Under the pieces are notes generated by a model that had not been told where the DNA came from, did no database searches, and worked only from the letters and a program-made list of their open reading frames with translations. Both the position numbers and the translations under genes were made by a program. Below, in pieces: positions 57,258-64,000 of a stretch of 64,000 bases of DNA (the first letter of the stretch is position 1; every line of letters starts with the position of its first letter). Origin of the DNA: AP-15 sp963732095 (lineage in GTDB: Bacteria > Pseudomonadota > Alphaproteobacteria > ATCC43930 > CGMCC-115725); NCBI GenBank assembly GCA_963732095.1, contig CAVSZA010000052.1:124001-188000 (forward strand). Direction: 5' to 3'.

Positions 57258-57464
57258 ATGACGATTGGAACCGTGAAGTGGTTCAACCCCACAAAGGGTT
57301 ACGGCTTCATTCAACCCGAGGACGGTTCGCAGGACGTGTTTGTTCACATCTCGGCGGTCGAGCGCTCGGGTATCGGCAATCTGCACGAGGGGCAGAAGGT
57401 CAGCTTCGACCTCGAGCGCGGCGATCGAGGAAAGACCTCGGCGGTGAATTTGAAGCAAAGCTAG
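57258..57464 (+). CDS. Cold-shock-type RNA-binding protein
   Basis: This 68-residue protein is a CspA-fold OB domain with RNP1 KGYGFIQPEDG and RNP2 DVFVHISAVE. It destabilises RNA structure; whether it is cold-induced cannot be told. The ATG at 57258 has GAAGGA upstream. The 254 bases before it hold no other gene and would include a long 5' leader, common for csp genes. Confidence 0.93.
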   Translation: MTIGTVKWFNPTKGYGFIQPEDGSQDVFVHISAVERSGIGNLHEGQKVSFDLERGDRGKTSAVNLKQS

Positions 57465-57551
57465 CTTTGAGCAAGGGAGCGGCGCCGGTCGCGGGGCTCC
57501 CCCGCTTCGCCGGTACAGCAAGACGCAACAAGTCGAAGAGATAGGCTGCTC

Positions 57552-57755
57552 ATGCAAGTTTTCGTGCGCGACAACGACGTCAATTCGGCACTGCGGGTCC
57601 TGAAGAAAAAGATGCAGCGGGAAGGCACCTTCCGCGAAATGAAGCGGCGGCGGGCTTATGAAAAGCCGTCCGAACGCCGGGTGCGCGAGAAGGCCGAGGC
57701 AATCCGCCGGCACCGCAAGATGCTGCGCAAACGCCTCGAGCGCGAGGGCTACTGA
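57552..57755 (+). CDS. rpsU: Ribosomal protein bS21
   Basis: This 67-residue basic protein of the 30S subunit begins MQVFVRDNDVNSALRVLKKK and has REMKRRRAYEKPSERRVREK, the bS21 pattern. It helps mRNA binding near the anti-Shine-Dalgarno. It lies 87 bases after the cold-shock gene, an arrangement common in alphaproteobacteria. Confidence 0.95.
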   Translation: MQVFVRDNDVNSALRVLKKKMQREGTFREMKRRRAYEKPSERRVREKAEAIRRHRKMLRKRLEREGY

Positions 57756-57792
57756 TTTGAGCCGTACTGGAGTGCGCTAGGGGAGGGTACTC

Positions 57793-57954
57793 GTGGCATT
57801 CAGAACGAATTACCGCTTCGAGCGCTCGGAGCGCGATCGGCAGAAGAAAGCCAAAAAGGACGAGAAGCTCAAGCGGCAGCAGGAGCGAGTCGTCTCGCGC
57901 CGAGACGATGGCTCCACCGAGCAGACCGAAGAGAAAGAGGTGCCGGAGGTATAG
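57793..57954 (+). CDS. Small charged protein next to rpsU
   Basis: A 53-residue frame starting GTG encodes MAFRTNYRFERSERDRQKKA followed by KKDEKLKRQQERVV and an acidic end. AGGGGAGGG lies about 8 bases upstream. Strong charge pattern, position after rpsU and a good ribosome site support a real gene. I believe similar short proteins accompany rpsU in related bacteria. Function unknown. Confidence 0.7.
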   Translation: MAFRTNYRFERSERDRQKKAKKDEKLKRQQERVVSRRDDGSTEQTEEKEVPEV

Positions 57955-58019
57955 TTCGCGGGCATCGCGACGGGCGCGGGTCCTCTTTGGAGCAGTTGCT
58001 CCGACGCACCGTCGTGCAC

Positions 58020-58247
58020 TCAGTTCGGATTTCGCCTGATGCGCCAGATCACCGGTACGATGATGCCGACGATGAACATGATCACCAGGAACAGCACGAT
58101 TTTCCAAGCCCAGGTGACTGGCGCAATCGAAACAATGGCTATCCCGAAGCCGATCATGCACAGGCGAACAATCGTATCATTGCCGCCATTGATGCGCGCC
58201 TGTTCGCGCGGCCCACAAAGCGCTCGTCGATGAAAATGCGAAGCCAT
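58020..58247 (-). CDS. Small membrane protein of unknown function
   Basis: About 75 residues from MASHFHRRALCG, with two membrane helices (VRLCMIGFGIAIVSIAP and WKIVLFLVIMFIVGIIVPVI) and a basic end IWRIRRNPN. A five-codon longer start at 58262 is possible. No family is recognised. Confidence 0.55.
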   Translation of the reverse strand: MASHFHRRALCGPREQARINGGNDTIVRLCMIGFGIAIVSIAPVTWAWKIVLFLVIMFIVGIIVPVIWRIRRNPN

Positions 58248-58274
58248 TCTATCCTTCAGCATGCCGCTTTAATC

Positions 58275-58580
58275 CTATGGCTCTGCTTGATTTGATAACA
58301 TGGCAAAATCGTCGAGCACCCTCGCTATCAGCTCTTGCCGGCGCGGGTCTCGTCCCTCGGGTGTCGCAGCGAAAAGTTGGATCAAATATTGTGCCTTTTC
58401 CGCAGCCTCGAGCCAGGTAGTCGACGGAGCGGCAACCGCATGGCGCTCGAATTCTTCTTGACGGCTTCGCAAGGCGGCCTGATCGGCCTCGACCTCATGG
58501 TTGCGGCGGCGGACTTCCGTCGATTTTTGCGCCGCCATGCCACGATGTTTGTCTAATTGGACTGGCTTGTCCATAATCAT
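58275..58580 (-). CDS. Small hypothetical protein, helical
   Basis: This protein has 101 residues from ATG 58580, which has GGAGG six bases upstream; a longer frame begins at 58625. It opens MIMDKPVQLDKHRGMAAQKS and is mostly alpha-helical with a charged coiled-coil-like stretch, ending WLEAAEKAQYLIQLF and ELIARVLDDFAML. I think it belongs to an alphaproteobacterial family of unknown function. It is 12 bases upstream of the longer start of the membrane-protein gene and may be co-transcribed with it. Confidence 0.65.
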   Translation of the reverse strand: MIMDKPVQLDKHRGMAAQKSTEVRRRNHEVEADQAALRSRQEEFERHAVAAPSTTWLEAAEKAQYLIQLFAATPEGRDPRRQELIARVLDDFAMLSNQAEP

Positions 58581-58838
58581 GGACCCTCCGCGGATTGCGC
58601 GATTACTATCGGACGATCGCAGCAAAATATATTCGTAACCATGCGCCCTTTCTTAAACCGTATATGCAGCTGAAGACATTGAATTCAATCCAGGTGACTT
58701 AAAGATTTCGGTTTTCTAACATGCTCTCTAGTCGCTTGCGACAAATACAGTGCTGACGGGGCTCGGCCGTCGAGGCCCTCCTCTCCCCGACCGTTCAGGA
58801 TCGTGCTATAAACGGCCAATCGGTTCGGGAGTACGCTA

Positions 58839-59297
58839 TTGCCTGCGATTTATATTTTGAACGGTCCCAACCTCAATCTGCTCGGAGTGCGGGATCCGTC
58901 TGTCTATGGCCGCGATACTTTGGCCGACATCGAGGAGCGATGCCTGGCCCGCGCCGCATCGCTCGACCTGCAGATCGAGTTCCGGCAGACCAATCACGAG
59001 GGCCAGCTCGTCGACTGGATCCAGGAGGCCCGCGAATCGGCCGACGGCATCATCCTCAACGCCGGGGCATTGACCCACACTTCGGTGGCGGTGCTCGACG
59101 CGCTTCTCGCCGCCGAACTGCCGGTCATCGAGGTGCATCTGTCGAACATTTTCCGCCGCGAGAGCTTTCGTCATCACTCCTATGTCAGCCTAGCGGCGAC
59201 CGGGGTCATCTGCGGCCTGGGCGCCCAGGGTTACGAGCGCGCCCTCGACGCGCTCGCTAACCTGATCGAGCGGGAACCGGAAGAGGCCGATCGTTGA
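58839..59297 (+). CDS. aroQ: Type II 3-dehydroquinate dehydratase
   Basis: This 152-residue dodecameric enzyme dehydrates 3-dehydroquinate in the shikimate pathway. It starts at TTG with IYILNGPNLNLLGVRDPSVY (catalytic Tyr in the lid) and has NHEGQLVDWIQEA, NAGALTHTSVAV and IEVHLSNIFRRESFRHHS with the catalytic His. It is coupled to accB (TTGA overlap). The 210-base AT-richer gap upstream probably carries the operon promoter. Confidence 0.95.
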   Translation: MPAIYILNGPNLNLLGVRDPSVYGRDTLADIEERCLARAASLDLQIEFRQTNHEGQLVDWIQEARESADGIILNAGALTHTSVAVLDALLAAELPVIEVHLSNIFRRESFRHHSYVSLAATGVICGLGAQGYERALDALANLIEREPEEADR

Positions 59298-59737
59298 AAA
59301 TCGGCGGCCGCAGCCCGCCTTTTCCCGACGCCGACCTGATCCGCACGCTGGCCGCGCTGCTGACCGAAACCGGCCTGACCGAGATCGAATACGCGATCGG
59401 CAATCGCCGCATCCGAATCGCCCGCGTCCCAGGCGGACCGGGGTCGGCATCGGCGCAAGTTGCCGCTCCTCCAGCGGCAACTCGCTCCCTGTCCGTCGAA
59501 CACCCCGGCTCGGTCAAGGCGCCGATGGTCGGGACTGCCTATCTCGCACCGCAACCGGGCGACCCGCCCTTTGTGCGCCTCGGCGATTCGGTTGCCGAGG
59601 GGCAGCCCTTGCTGATTATCGAGGCGATGAAGGTGATGAATCAGATCCGCGCGCACCGCTCCGGCCGCATCGCACAGATCCTGGTTGCCGACGCGCAGCC
59701 GGTCGAGTATGGCGCCGTCCTGATGCTGATCGAGTGA
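59294..59737 (+). CDS. accB: Biotin carboxyl carrier protein of acetyl-CoA carboxylase
   Basis: This 147-residue protein starts at TTG. The C-terminal biotinyl domain has IIEAMKVMNQIRA with the biotin-accepting Lys and VKAPMVGTAYLAP with the thumb region. It carries carboxybiotin between AccC and the carboxyltransferase. In most alphaproteobacteria accC follows directly; here a DUF559 gene is inserted, overlapping the accB stop by four bases. Confidence 0.95.
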   Translation: MKIGGRSPPFPDADLIRTLAALLTETGLTEIEYAIGNRRIRIARVPGGPGSASAQVAAPPAATRSLSVEHPGSVKAPMVGTAYLAPQPGDPPFVRLGDSVAEGQPLLIIEAMKVMNQIRAHRSGRIAQILVADAQPVEYGAVLMLIE

Positions 59738-60219
59738 TCGTCAGAGGGAGAACCGCTGTCGCGCGCCGGCTGCGGCGGGAAATGACGGAAGCAGAGAAGC
59801 GGCTTTGGCGCGAGTTGCGCGAGCTCGGGCTCCAACACCGGTTCCGCCGGCAACACCCGATCGGGAGGCACATCGTGGATTTCGCCTGTCCGCCAGCGAA
59901 GCTGGTGATTGAGCTCGATGGCGGACAGCACGCGCTCCAAAACAGCGCAGATGAAGTACGCAGCTCGGAGATCGGCAGCCACGGTTATCGCGTGATCCGG
60001 TTCTGGAACGGGGATGTAATGGAAAACATTGAGGTTGTGCTGGAAACGATACGCCGAGAGTTAGAGATCTCCCTCTCCGCCCTTGGGGGCGGAGAGGGTC
60101 GGGGTGAGGTGGGGGCAAAGGCGGCGCCGCCTCACCTCACCCTCCCCGTCGCTGACGCGGCGGGTCCCCTCCCTCTCCCCCCTAAAGGGCGGAGAGGGCG
60201 CAGTGGTGGCCATATGTAA
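59734..60219 (+). CDS. DUF559 endonuclease-like protein carrying palindromic repeats
   Basis: Residues 1-112 form a DUF559 domain, a Vsr/PD-(D/E)xK-like nuclease fold (REMTEAEKRLWRELRELGLQ, HRFRRQHPIGRHIVDFACP, LVIELDGGQH with the acidic site, YRVIRFWNGDVMEN). The last 49 residues (LSALGGGEGRGEVG and onward) are low-complexity Gly/Pro and encoded by the palindromes at 60068-60200. It starts at GTG on the accB stop and its TAA overlaps the accC ATG, so it keeps the operon coupled at both ends. Confidence 0.85.
   Translation: MIVRGRTAVARRLRREMTEAEKRLWRELRELGLQHRFRRQHPIGRHIVDFACPPAKLVIELDGGQHALQNSADEVRSSEIGSHGYRVIRFWNGDVMENIEVVLETIRRELEISLSALGGGEGRGEVGAKAAPPHLTLPVADAAGPLPLPPKGRRGRSGGHM
60068..60200. 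repeat. Palindromic repeat cluster inside the DUF559 gene
   Basis: Two hairpins flank a longer inverted repeat: ccctctccgcccttggggg with gcggagaggg (60071-60098), ggtgaggt...cctcacc in the middle, and ccctctcccccctaaagggc with ggagaggg (60171-60199). The outer hairpins are themselves near-copies. This is the REP-like CCTCTCCGCCC family frequent in alphaproteobacteria. Confidence 0.75.
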
Positions 60220-61562
60220 TGTTCGACAAAGTGCTGATCGCCAATCGGGGTGAGATTGCGCTGCGCATTCATCGCGCTTGCCGCGAGATGGGGATCAAGA
60301 CGGTAGCGGTGCATTCGACCGCCGACGCCAATGCGATGAATGTTCGGCTGGCGGATGAGACCGTGTGCATCGGCCCGCCGCCGGCGCGCGACAGCTATTT
60401 GAATGTCGCGTCGATCCTCTCCGCCGCTGCGATAACCGGCGCCGATGCGATCCATCCCGGTCTCGGATTTCTCGCCGAGGATGCCGATTTCGCCGCGACG
60501 GTGGAGGAGCACGGGTTCACCTTCATCGGTCCCTCCGCCGAACACATCCGGCTGATGGGCAACAAGGTCGCGGCGAAAAAGGCGGTGCGCAAGCTCGGGA
60601 TCCCGACGGTTCCCGGTTCGGCAGGCGCCGTGCGCGACATCGCGGCGGCGGAGGCGGCGGTCCGCGCGATCGGCTATCCGGTGCTGATCAAGGCCAGCGC
60701 GGGCGGCGGCGGGCGCGGCATGAAGGTGGCGCAGAACGCCGCCGAACTGGCCCTTCTGCTGCCGATTGCGCAACATGAGGCGGCATCGTTCTTCGGCTGC
60801 GGCGAGGTCTATCTCGAACGCCATCTCGAGCGGCCCCGGCACATCGAGATCCAAGTTCTCGGGGATGGCAAGGGCGGCATCATTCATCTCGGCGAACGCG
60901 ACTGCTCGCTGCAGCGCTCGCACCAAAAGGTGCTCGAGGAGACCCCATCCCCGGCGCTGAGCTGCGTGGAGCGCGAGTATTTGGGCGCGCTCGGCGTCGC
61001 AGCGCTCGGCGAGATCGGCTACCGCAGCGCCGGCACGCTCGAATTCCTATATCAGGCCGGCGAATTCTTTTTCATCGAGATGAATACGCGCCTGCAGGTC
61101 GAGCACCCGATCAGCGAAATGATCAGCGGCATCGATATCGTCCGCGAGCAGCTGCGCATTGCGGCCGGCGTTCCGTTTGGCTATCGCCAGTCGGACGTCA
61201 ACCTGTGCGGTCACGCGATCGAGTGCCGCATCAATGCCGAGAACCCCGCCACCTTCCGGCCCTCGCCCGGCCGAGTGACCGGTTATCATCCCCCGGGCGG
61301 GCTCGGCGTGCGCGTCGACAGTGCGCTGTACGACGGCTATGAGGTGCCGCCTTACTACGACAGCCTCGTCTCCAAGCTGATCATCCACGGCAAGAGCCGC
61401 AACGAATGCCTGATGCGGCTTCGCCGCGCGCTCGAGGAATATGTGATCGGCGGGATCGACACGACGATCCCGCTGCACCAGCGTCTCGCCGTCGCGCCGG
61501 AATTCATCGACGGCGATTACGACATCCATTGGCTGGAAGAATTCGTCAGGCGGCCCCCATGA
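60219..61562 (+). CDS. accC: Biotin carboxylase subunit of acetyl-CoA carboxylase
   Basis: This 447-residue ATP-grasp enzyme carboxylates biotin on AccB. It begins MFDKVLIANRGEIALRIHRA and has the Gly-rich ATP lid KASAGGGGRGMKVAQN, GERDCSLQRSHQKVLEETPS and FFIEMNTRLQVEHPISEMIS with the catalytic Glu, Asn and Arg. Length is standard. The 3' end runs 41 bases short of the aat start. Confidence 0.97.
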   Translation: MFDKVLIANRGEIALRIHRACREMGIKTVAVHSTADANAMNVRLADETVCIGPPPARDSYLNVASILSAAAITGADAIHPGLGFLAEDADFAATVEEHGFTFIGPSAEHIRLMGNKVAAKKAVRKLGIPTVPGSAGAVRDIAAAEAAVRAIGYPVLIKASAGGGGRGMKVAQNAAELALLLPIAQHEAASFFGCGEVYLERHLERPRHIEIQVLGDGKGGIIHLGERDCSLQRSHQKVLEETPSPALSCVEREYLGALGVAALGEIGYRSAGTLEFLYQAGEFFFIEMNTRLQVEHPISEMISGIDIVREQLRIAAGVPFGYRQSDVNLCGHAIECRINAENPATFRPSPGRVTGYHPPGGLGVRVDSALYDGYEVPPYYDSLVSKLIIHGKSRNECLMRLRRALEEYVIGGIDTTIPLHQRLAVAPEFIDGDYDIHWLEEFVRRPP

Positions 61563-61602
61563 CCAGAAGCGGGACCGAGAGCATGATGGGAGCCGAGGCG
61601 CG

Positions 61603-62259
61603 TTGCGGCTGACCCCCGAGATCCTGCTCGCCGCCTATGCTGCCGGCATTTTCCCTATGGGCGAATCGGCGGACGATCCGGAGCTGTTCTGGGTTGATCC
61701 GCGGCGCCGCGGCATCCTGCCGCTCGATGCCTTCCACGTGCCGAAGCGGCTGCGCCGCGTCGTCCGGCAGGGCGGTTTCGAGATCCGTTGCGACAGCGCC
61801 TTCGAGGCGGTGATCCGCGGCTGTGCCGAGGCGACCGAAAAACGCCCCAACACCTGGATCAACGACGAGATCGTGCGGCTCTATGCCGGGCTTTTCGCCC
61901 GCGGCGCGGCGCACAGCGTCGAAACCTGGCACGAGGATGCACTGGTCGGCGGGCTCTACGGCGTTGCGATCGGCGCCGCCTTTTTCGGCGAAAGCATGTT
62001 CAGCCGCGCAGCCGACGCCAGCAAGATCGCACTCGTGCATTTGGCGGCGCGCTTGCGGCTCGGCGGCTACCGCCTCCTCGACACGCAGTTTCTCACGCCG
62101 CACCTCGCGCAGTTTGGCGGGGTGGAAATCACTCGCGCGCGCTATCATCGCCTGCTCGCCGAGGCGCTCGCCTACCGCGCATCCTTCCCGGTGGCTTTGC
62201 CGGAGGCGGCGCGTGCCGATCCGCTCGCCGCCCTGCAATCGAGCAAGGTCACGTCGTAG
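61603..62259 (+). CDS. aat: Leucyl/phenylalanyl-tRNA-protein transferase
   Basis: This 218-residue enzyme adds Leu or Phe to N-terminal Lys/Arg of proteins, marking them for ClpS-ClpAP. It shows LTPEILLAAYAAGIFPMGES, FWVDPRRRGILPLDAFHVPK, GGLYGVAIGAAFFGESMFSR and LLDTQFLTPHLAQFGG. The start is TTG at 61603 with GGGAG upstream. Its end overlaps the convergent DUF2155 gene by 88 bases. Confidence 0.95.
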   Translation: MRLTPEILLAAYAAGIFPMGESADDPELFWVDPRRRGILPLDAFHVPKRLRRVVRQGGFEIRCDSAFEAVIRGCAEATEKRPNTWINDEIVRLYAGLFARGAAHSVETWHEDALVGGLYGVAIGAAFFGESMFSRAADASKIALVHLAARLRLGGYRLLDTQFLTPHLAQFGGVEITRARYHRLLAEALAYRASFPVALPEAARADPLAALQSSKVTS

Positions 62260-62594
62260 ACAGGATGCTCGAGCGCCGACAATGCCGGGCTCGAGGCGAA
62301 CATCCAGCCGCTGAACACCCGATTTCTGATCTCGCCCGGACGAGTTTCGTCGATTTCGACGAACGCCGCGCTCTCCGGTGTGTCCTCCGGCGGGCTCTTC
62401 TCGCAATCGCGGACGCGGATCGCGAGCGTGCCGAATTGCACGGGGGCGCCGACCGGCGCCTCGAATTTCGAGACGCGCGCGGTGATCTTGTCGAGCCCCT
62501 CCAACAGCGCCACCGGCTCCGGGGTCATATCCGCACCCGCCGGCCTCGCGAGTGTTGTCGCCAGCAGTGCCGCCGCGACAAGGCCCCTGGTCAT
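62172..62594 (-). CDS. Exported DUF2155 protein
   Basis: About 140 residues. The start MTRGLVAAALLATTLARPAG is a signal peptide (cleavage after AGA). The mature part has the DUF2155 core (ALLEGLDKITARVSKFEAPV, FGTLAIRVRDCEK, EIRNRVFSGWMFASSPALSA). The final 20 residues overlap aat on the other strand. Function unknown; usually beside the Mla and NDUFA12 genes in alphaproteobacteria. Confidence 0.88.
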   Translation of the reverse strand: MTRGLVAAALLATTLARPAGADMTPEPVALLEGLDKITARVSKFEAPVGAPVQFGTLAIRVRDCEKSPPEDTPESAAFVEIDETRPGEIRNRVFSGWMFASSPALSALEHPVYDVTLLDCRAASGSARAASGKATGKDAR

Positions 62595-62815
62595 TTGCGA
62601 TAAGGGTTGACGATCCCGGCGACAATGCCGGCAAGCACCTCGCGCACCTGGCGCTCGTCGCATCCCATCAGCACCGCATCTTCGAGCGCCTCCTGTGCCA
62701 GCTCCTTCAGCTCGGCGAGATTATCGTTCAACACCTTGATCTTTTCGGCGCAGGAGACCGGCTCGCCTTCCGGCGTACGCCAGACCGGAAACTCGCTGCC
62801 TTTGCTGCCGGACAT
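62591..62815 (-). CDS. Small protein between mlaD and DUF2155
   Basis: A 74-residue acidic helical protein starting MSGSKGSEFPVWRTPEGEPV, containing CAEKIKVLNDNLAELKELAQ and GCDERQVREVLAGI. Its stop overlaps the DUF2155 start. No signal or membrane segment. The conserved-looking spot between mlaD and DUF2155 suggests a real gene; function unknown. Confidence 0.7.
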   Translation of the reverse strand: MSGSKGSEFPVWRTPEGEPVSCAEKIKVLNDNLAELKELAQEALEDAVLMGCDERQVREVLAGIVAGIVNPYRK

Positions 62816-62827
62816 GCCCGACCCCGC

Positions 62828-63370
62828 CTATTTGGGAGCGGCGCCTTGGGGGGCGCCCTGAGCGGCGCCTTGGGGGGCGCCCTGAGCGGCGCCCTGCGGC
62901 GCCTCGCCTTCGCCCGGCTTCCCGTGCCCACCGGGCGCGGAAAAGATCATTTGCCCGATCAGGTTTTCGAGGCTGACCGGGGATTGGGTAAATTTAATCT
63001 GCCCGCCCGGCGGGATGGTCTTCTCTTCGCCGCCGGGAACGAGCGACATGTATTGTTCGCCGAGCAGGCCATTGGAGACGATCTCTGCCACCGTGTCCTC
63101 GGGCAGTTTATAGGCCGGGTCGATGCTCAGCCGCACGATCGCAAGAAACGTCTTCGGATCGAGGGTCTCGGACATGACCGATCCGATCTTGACCCCGGCG
63201 ATCCGCACGTCTCCGCCGTCGCGGAGCGAGCCGACCCGTTCGAATTGGGCCGTCACCTGATAGCCCTGCACGGCCCTGACCTGGCTGGTCGTGTAGGCAA
63301 AAAACAAGAATACCGCAGCGACGACCAGCACGACGGCGCCCAACACCGTCTCGATCACATTTCCGGTCAT
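62828..63370 (-). CDS. mlaD: MlaD-type phospholipid-transport protein
   Basis: This 180-residue protein has an N-terminal membrane anchor (VIETVLGAVVLVVAAVFLFF) and one MCE domain (RVGSLRDGGDVRIAGVKIGS, GLLGEQYMSLVPGG). It would form the hexameric periplasmic ring that passes phospholipids between membranes. The C-terminal tail is a repeat of GAAQGAPQ encoded by tandem 24-base units. The other mla genes are not in the window. Confidence 0.92.
   Translation of the reverse strand: MTGNVIETVLGAVVLVVAAVFLFFAYTTSQVRAVQGYQVTAQFERVGSLRDGGDVRIAGVKIGSVMSETLDPKTFLAIVRLSIDPAYKLPEDTVAEIVSNGLLGEQYMSLVPGGEEKTIPPGGQIKFTQSPVSLENLIGQMIFSAPGGHGKPGEGEAPQGAAQGAPQGAAQGAPQGAAPK
62839..62900. repeat. Tandem 24-base units in mlaD tail
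   Basis: A unit of the form ggcgccttggggggcgccct plus gagc repeats about two and a half times and encodes GAAQGAPQ on the minus strand. Such units change copy number easily by slippage without breaking the frame. Confidence 0.65.
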
Positions 63371-63386
63371 GTTTGCTGCAGCCGCG

Positions 63387-63761
63387 CTATTCCGGTGTCC
63401 ACGGCTCGTAATCCCCGGCGGCGCGGGACCGGTGGCCGCCGCGCAGGATCGAGCCCGGCGGATGATAGGCGTAAGGCGTGCCGGTCATGTTCGGCTCGTG
63501 GGGCTTCTCCCAGGAATAGCGGGGACGGTTGGCGCGCGGGACCTCGTTCACGGTATGGTGCAGCCAGGCGTGCCATTCCGGCGGCACTTTCGATGCCTCC
63601 GGCTCACCGTTGTAGATGACCCAGCGCTTTTCGCGGCTGAACCGGCCGCCGCCACGCCTCAAGGGCGCGGCGCCGCGGTCGTGGTAATAGCGGTTGCCGT
63701 AGCTGTCGGTGCCGACCAATTCGCCGCGCAACCAAGTCAACAAACGCGTGCCAAGCGTCAT
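63387..63761 (-). CDS. NDUFA12-family complex I accessory subunit
   Basis: This 124-residue protein starts MTLGTRLLTWLRGELVGTDS and has GNRYYHDRG, EKRWVIYNGEPEASKVPPEW and HAWLHHTVNEVP, the NDUFA12/B17.2 pattern. In alphaproteobacteria and mitochondria it is a peripheral subunit of NADH:quinone oxidoreductase, so the cell has complex I as well as NDH-2. ATG 63761 has GGAG upstream. It lies 16 bases upstream of mlaD. Confidence 0.93.
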   Translation of the reverse strand: MTLGTRLLTWLRGELVGTDSYGNRYYHDRGAAPLRRGGGRFSREKRWVIYNGEPEASKVPPEWHAWLHHTVNEVPRANRPRYSWEKPHEPNMTGTPYAYHPPGSILRGGHRSRAAGDYEPWTPE

Positions 63762-64000
63762 TGCTCCATCCGTGCCTCGCCTCGCGGGCCGCGTTATTGC
63801 ACCCTTTCCGACCGGGCGTAAAGCGTTGCCGCCCCGCAACATATGGTGTGCTTTCGTCGAGACGCTCACGAAATGGATTGCTCACCTTTCCGGACTGAAC
63901 TACATTTAGTGGGTTGTAGCGGACAAGCAACTACGTCTTGCAAGCGGGGTTGGGGAGAGGAATGCACATCGCGCGCCATTTTACCACGGCCGGCCCGGAC

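Noticed and set aside
60132..60926. 264-codon minus-strand frame over accC
   Set aside because: AccC motifs on the plus strand account for the sequence.

Overview
The window is high-GC and compact and looks like a chromosome segment of an alphaproteobacterium, probably a soil or rhizosphere lineage near Hyphomicrobiales or Rhodospirillales. I base this on the aroQ-accB-accC-aat / DUF2155 / mlaD / NDUFA12 neighbourhood, a PmtA-type phospholipid methyltransferase, a DUF2277 gene, an HWE histidine kinase and an rpsU-linked small ORF. This is inference from gene content; no rRNA or tRNA gene was found to confirm it.

Layout. 1-10301 is a type II secretion locus in unusual order (E-F-H-I-J-L-M-C-like-D-K), with the major pseudopilin gspG facing the other way at the end. 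10415-12073 is a large unassigned protein whose Shine-Dalgarno sequence sits inside a hairpin. 12222-16399 holds an NDH-2 dehydrogenase and, divergently, an unassigned two-repeat protein translationally coupled to a TPP-dependent enzyme. 16612-19659 has a class III aminotransferase and a serine hydrolase, both frameshifted, around a DUF2277 gene. 19711-24712 is a membrane-lipid neighbourhood: phosphatidylserine decarboxylase, glycosyltransferase, a long PLP enzyme with a hydrophobic N-terminus, a membrane protein and a phosphatidylethanolamine methyltransferase. 26047-29021 is an accessory patch of intact and decayed toxin-antitoxin genes next to an AT-richer gene for an Mrr-N-like / transmembrane / cysteine-repeat protein.

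29214-41650 is mostly intact metabolism: an orphan molybdenum hydroxylase large subunit, an ISAzo13-type transposase relic, an RlmM-like methyltransferase, a sirtuin, a questin-oxidase-like protein, thiC behind a TPP riboswitch, a Nudix hydrolase, and a cytochrome c / GMC oxidoreductase / binding-protein operon. 41650-46500 is a defence and toxin-antitoxin island: decayed hicBA, a restriction-modification pair with a frameshifted methylase, DUF433/DUF5615 and brnTA, bordered by relics of neighbouring genes. 46828-53035 carries four catabolic genes (FAD oxidoreductase, MmgE/PrpD, D-aminoacylase-like amidohydrolase, HpaB-type hydroxylase), every one frameshifted. 53480-57003 is a CheB-CheR-PAS-kinase hybrid with its response regulator, followed by cspA-like, rpsU and small genes. 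58839-63761 is the conserved housekeeping block, interrupted by a DUF559 gene carrying palindromic repeats between accB and accC.

Two themes stand out. I count about 17 single-base gains against 2-3 losses in coding genes. They are confined to 16.6-19.7, 26-32 and 41.7-53 kb, while roughly 30 kb of other coding sequence has none, so they mean either real local decay or a local consensus problem. The best candidates for undescribed biology are the Mrr-N/TM/Cys-repeat protein, the two-repeat protein with its TPP enzyme, the 552-residue protein with the buried ribosome site, the PLP enzyme in the lipid cluster, and the DUF559-repeat unit.
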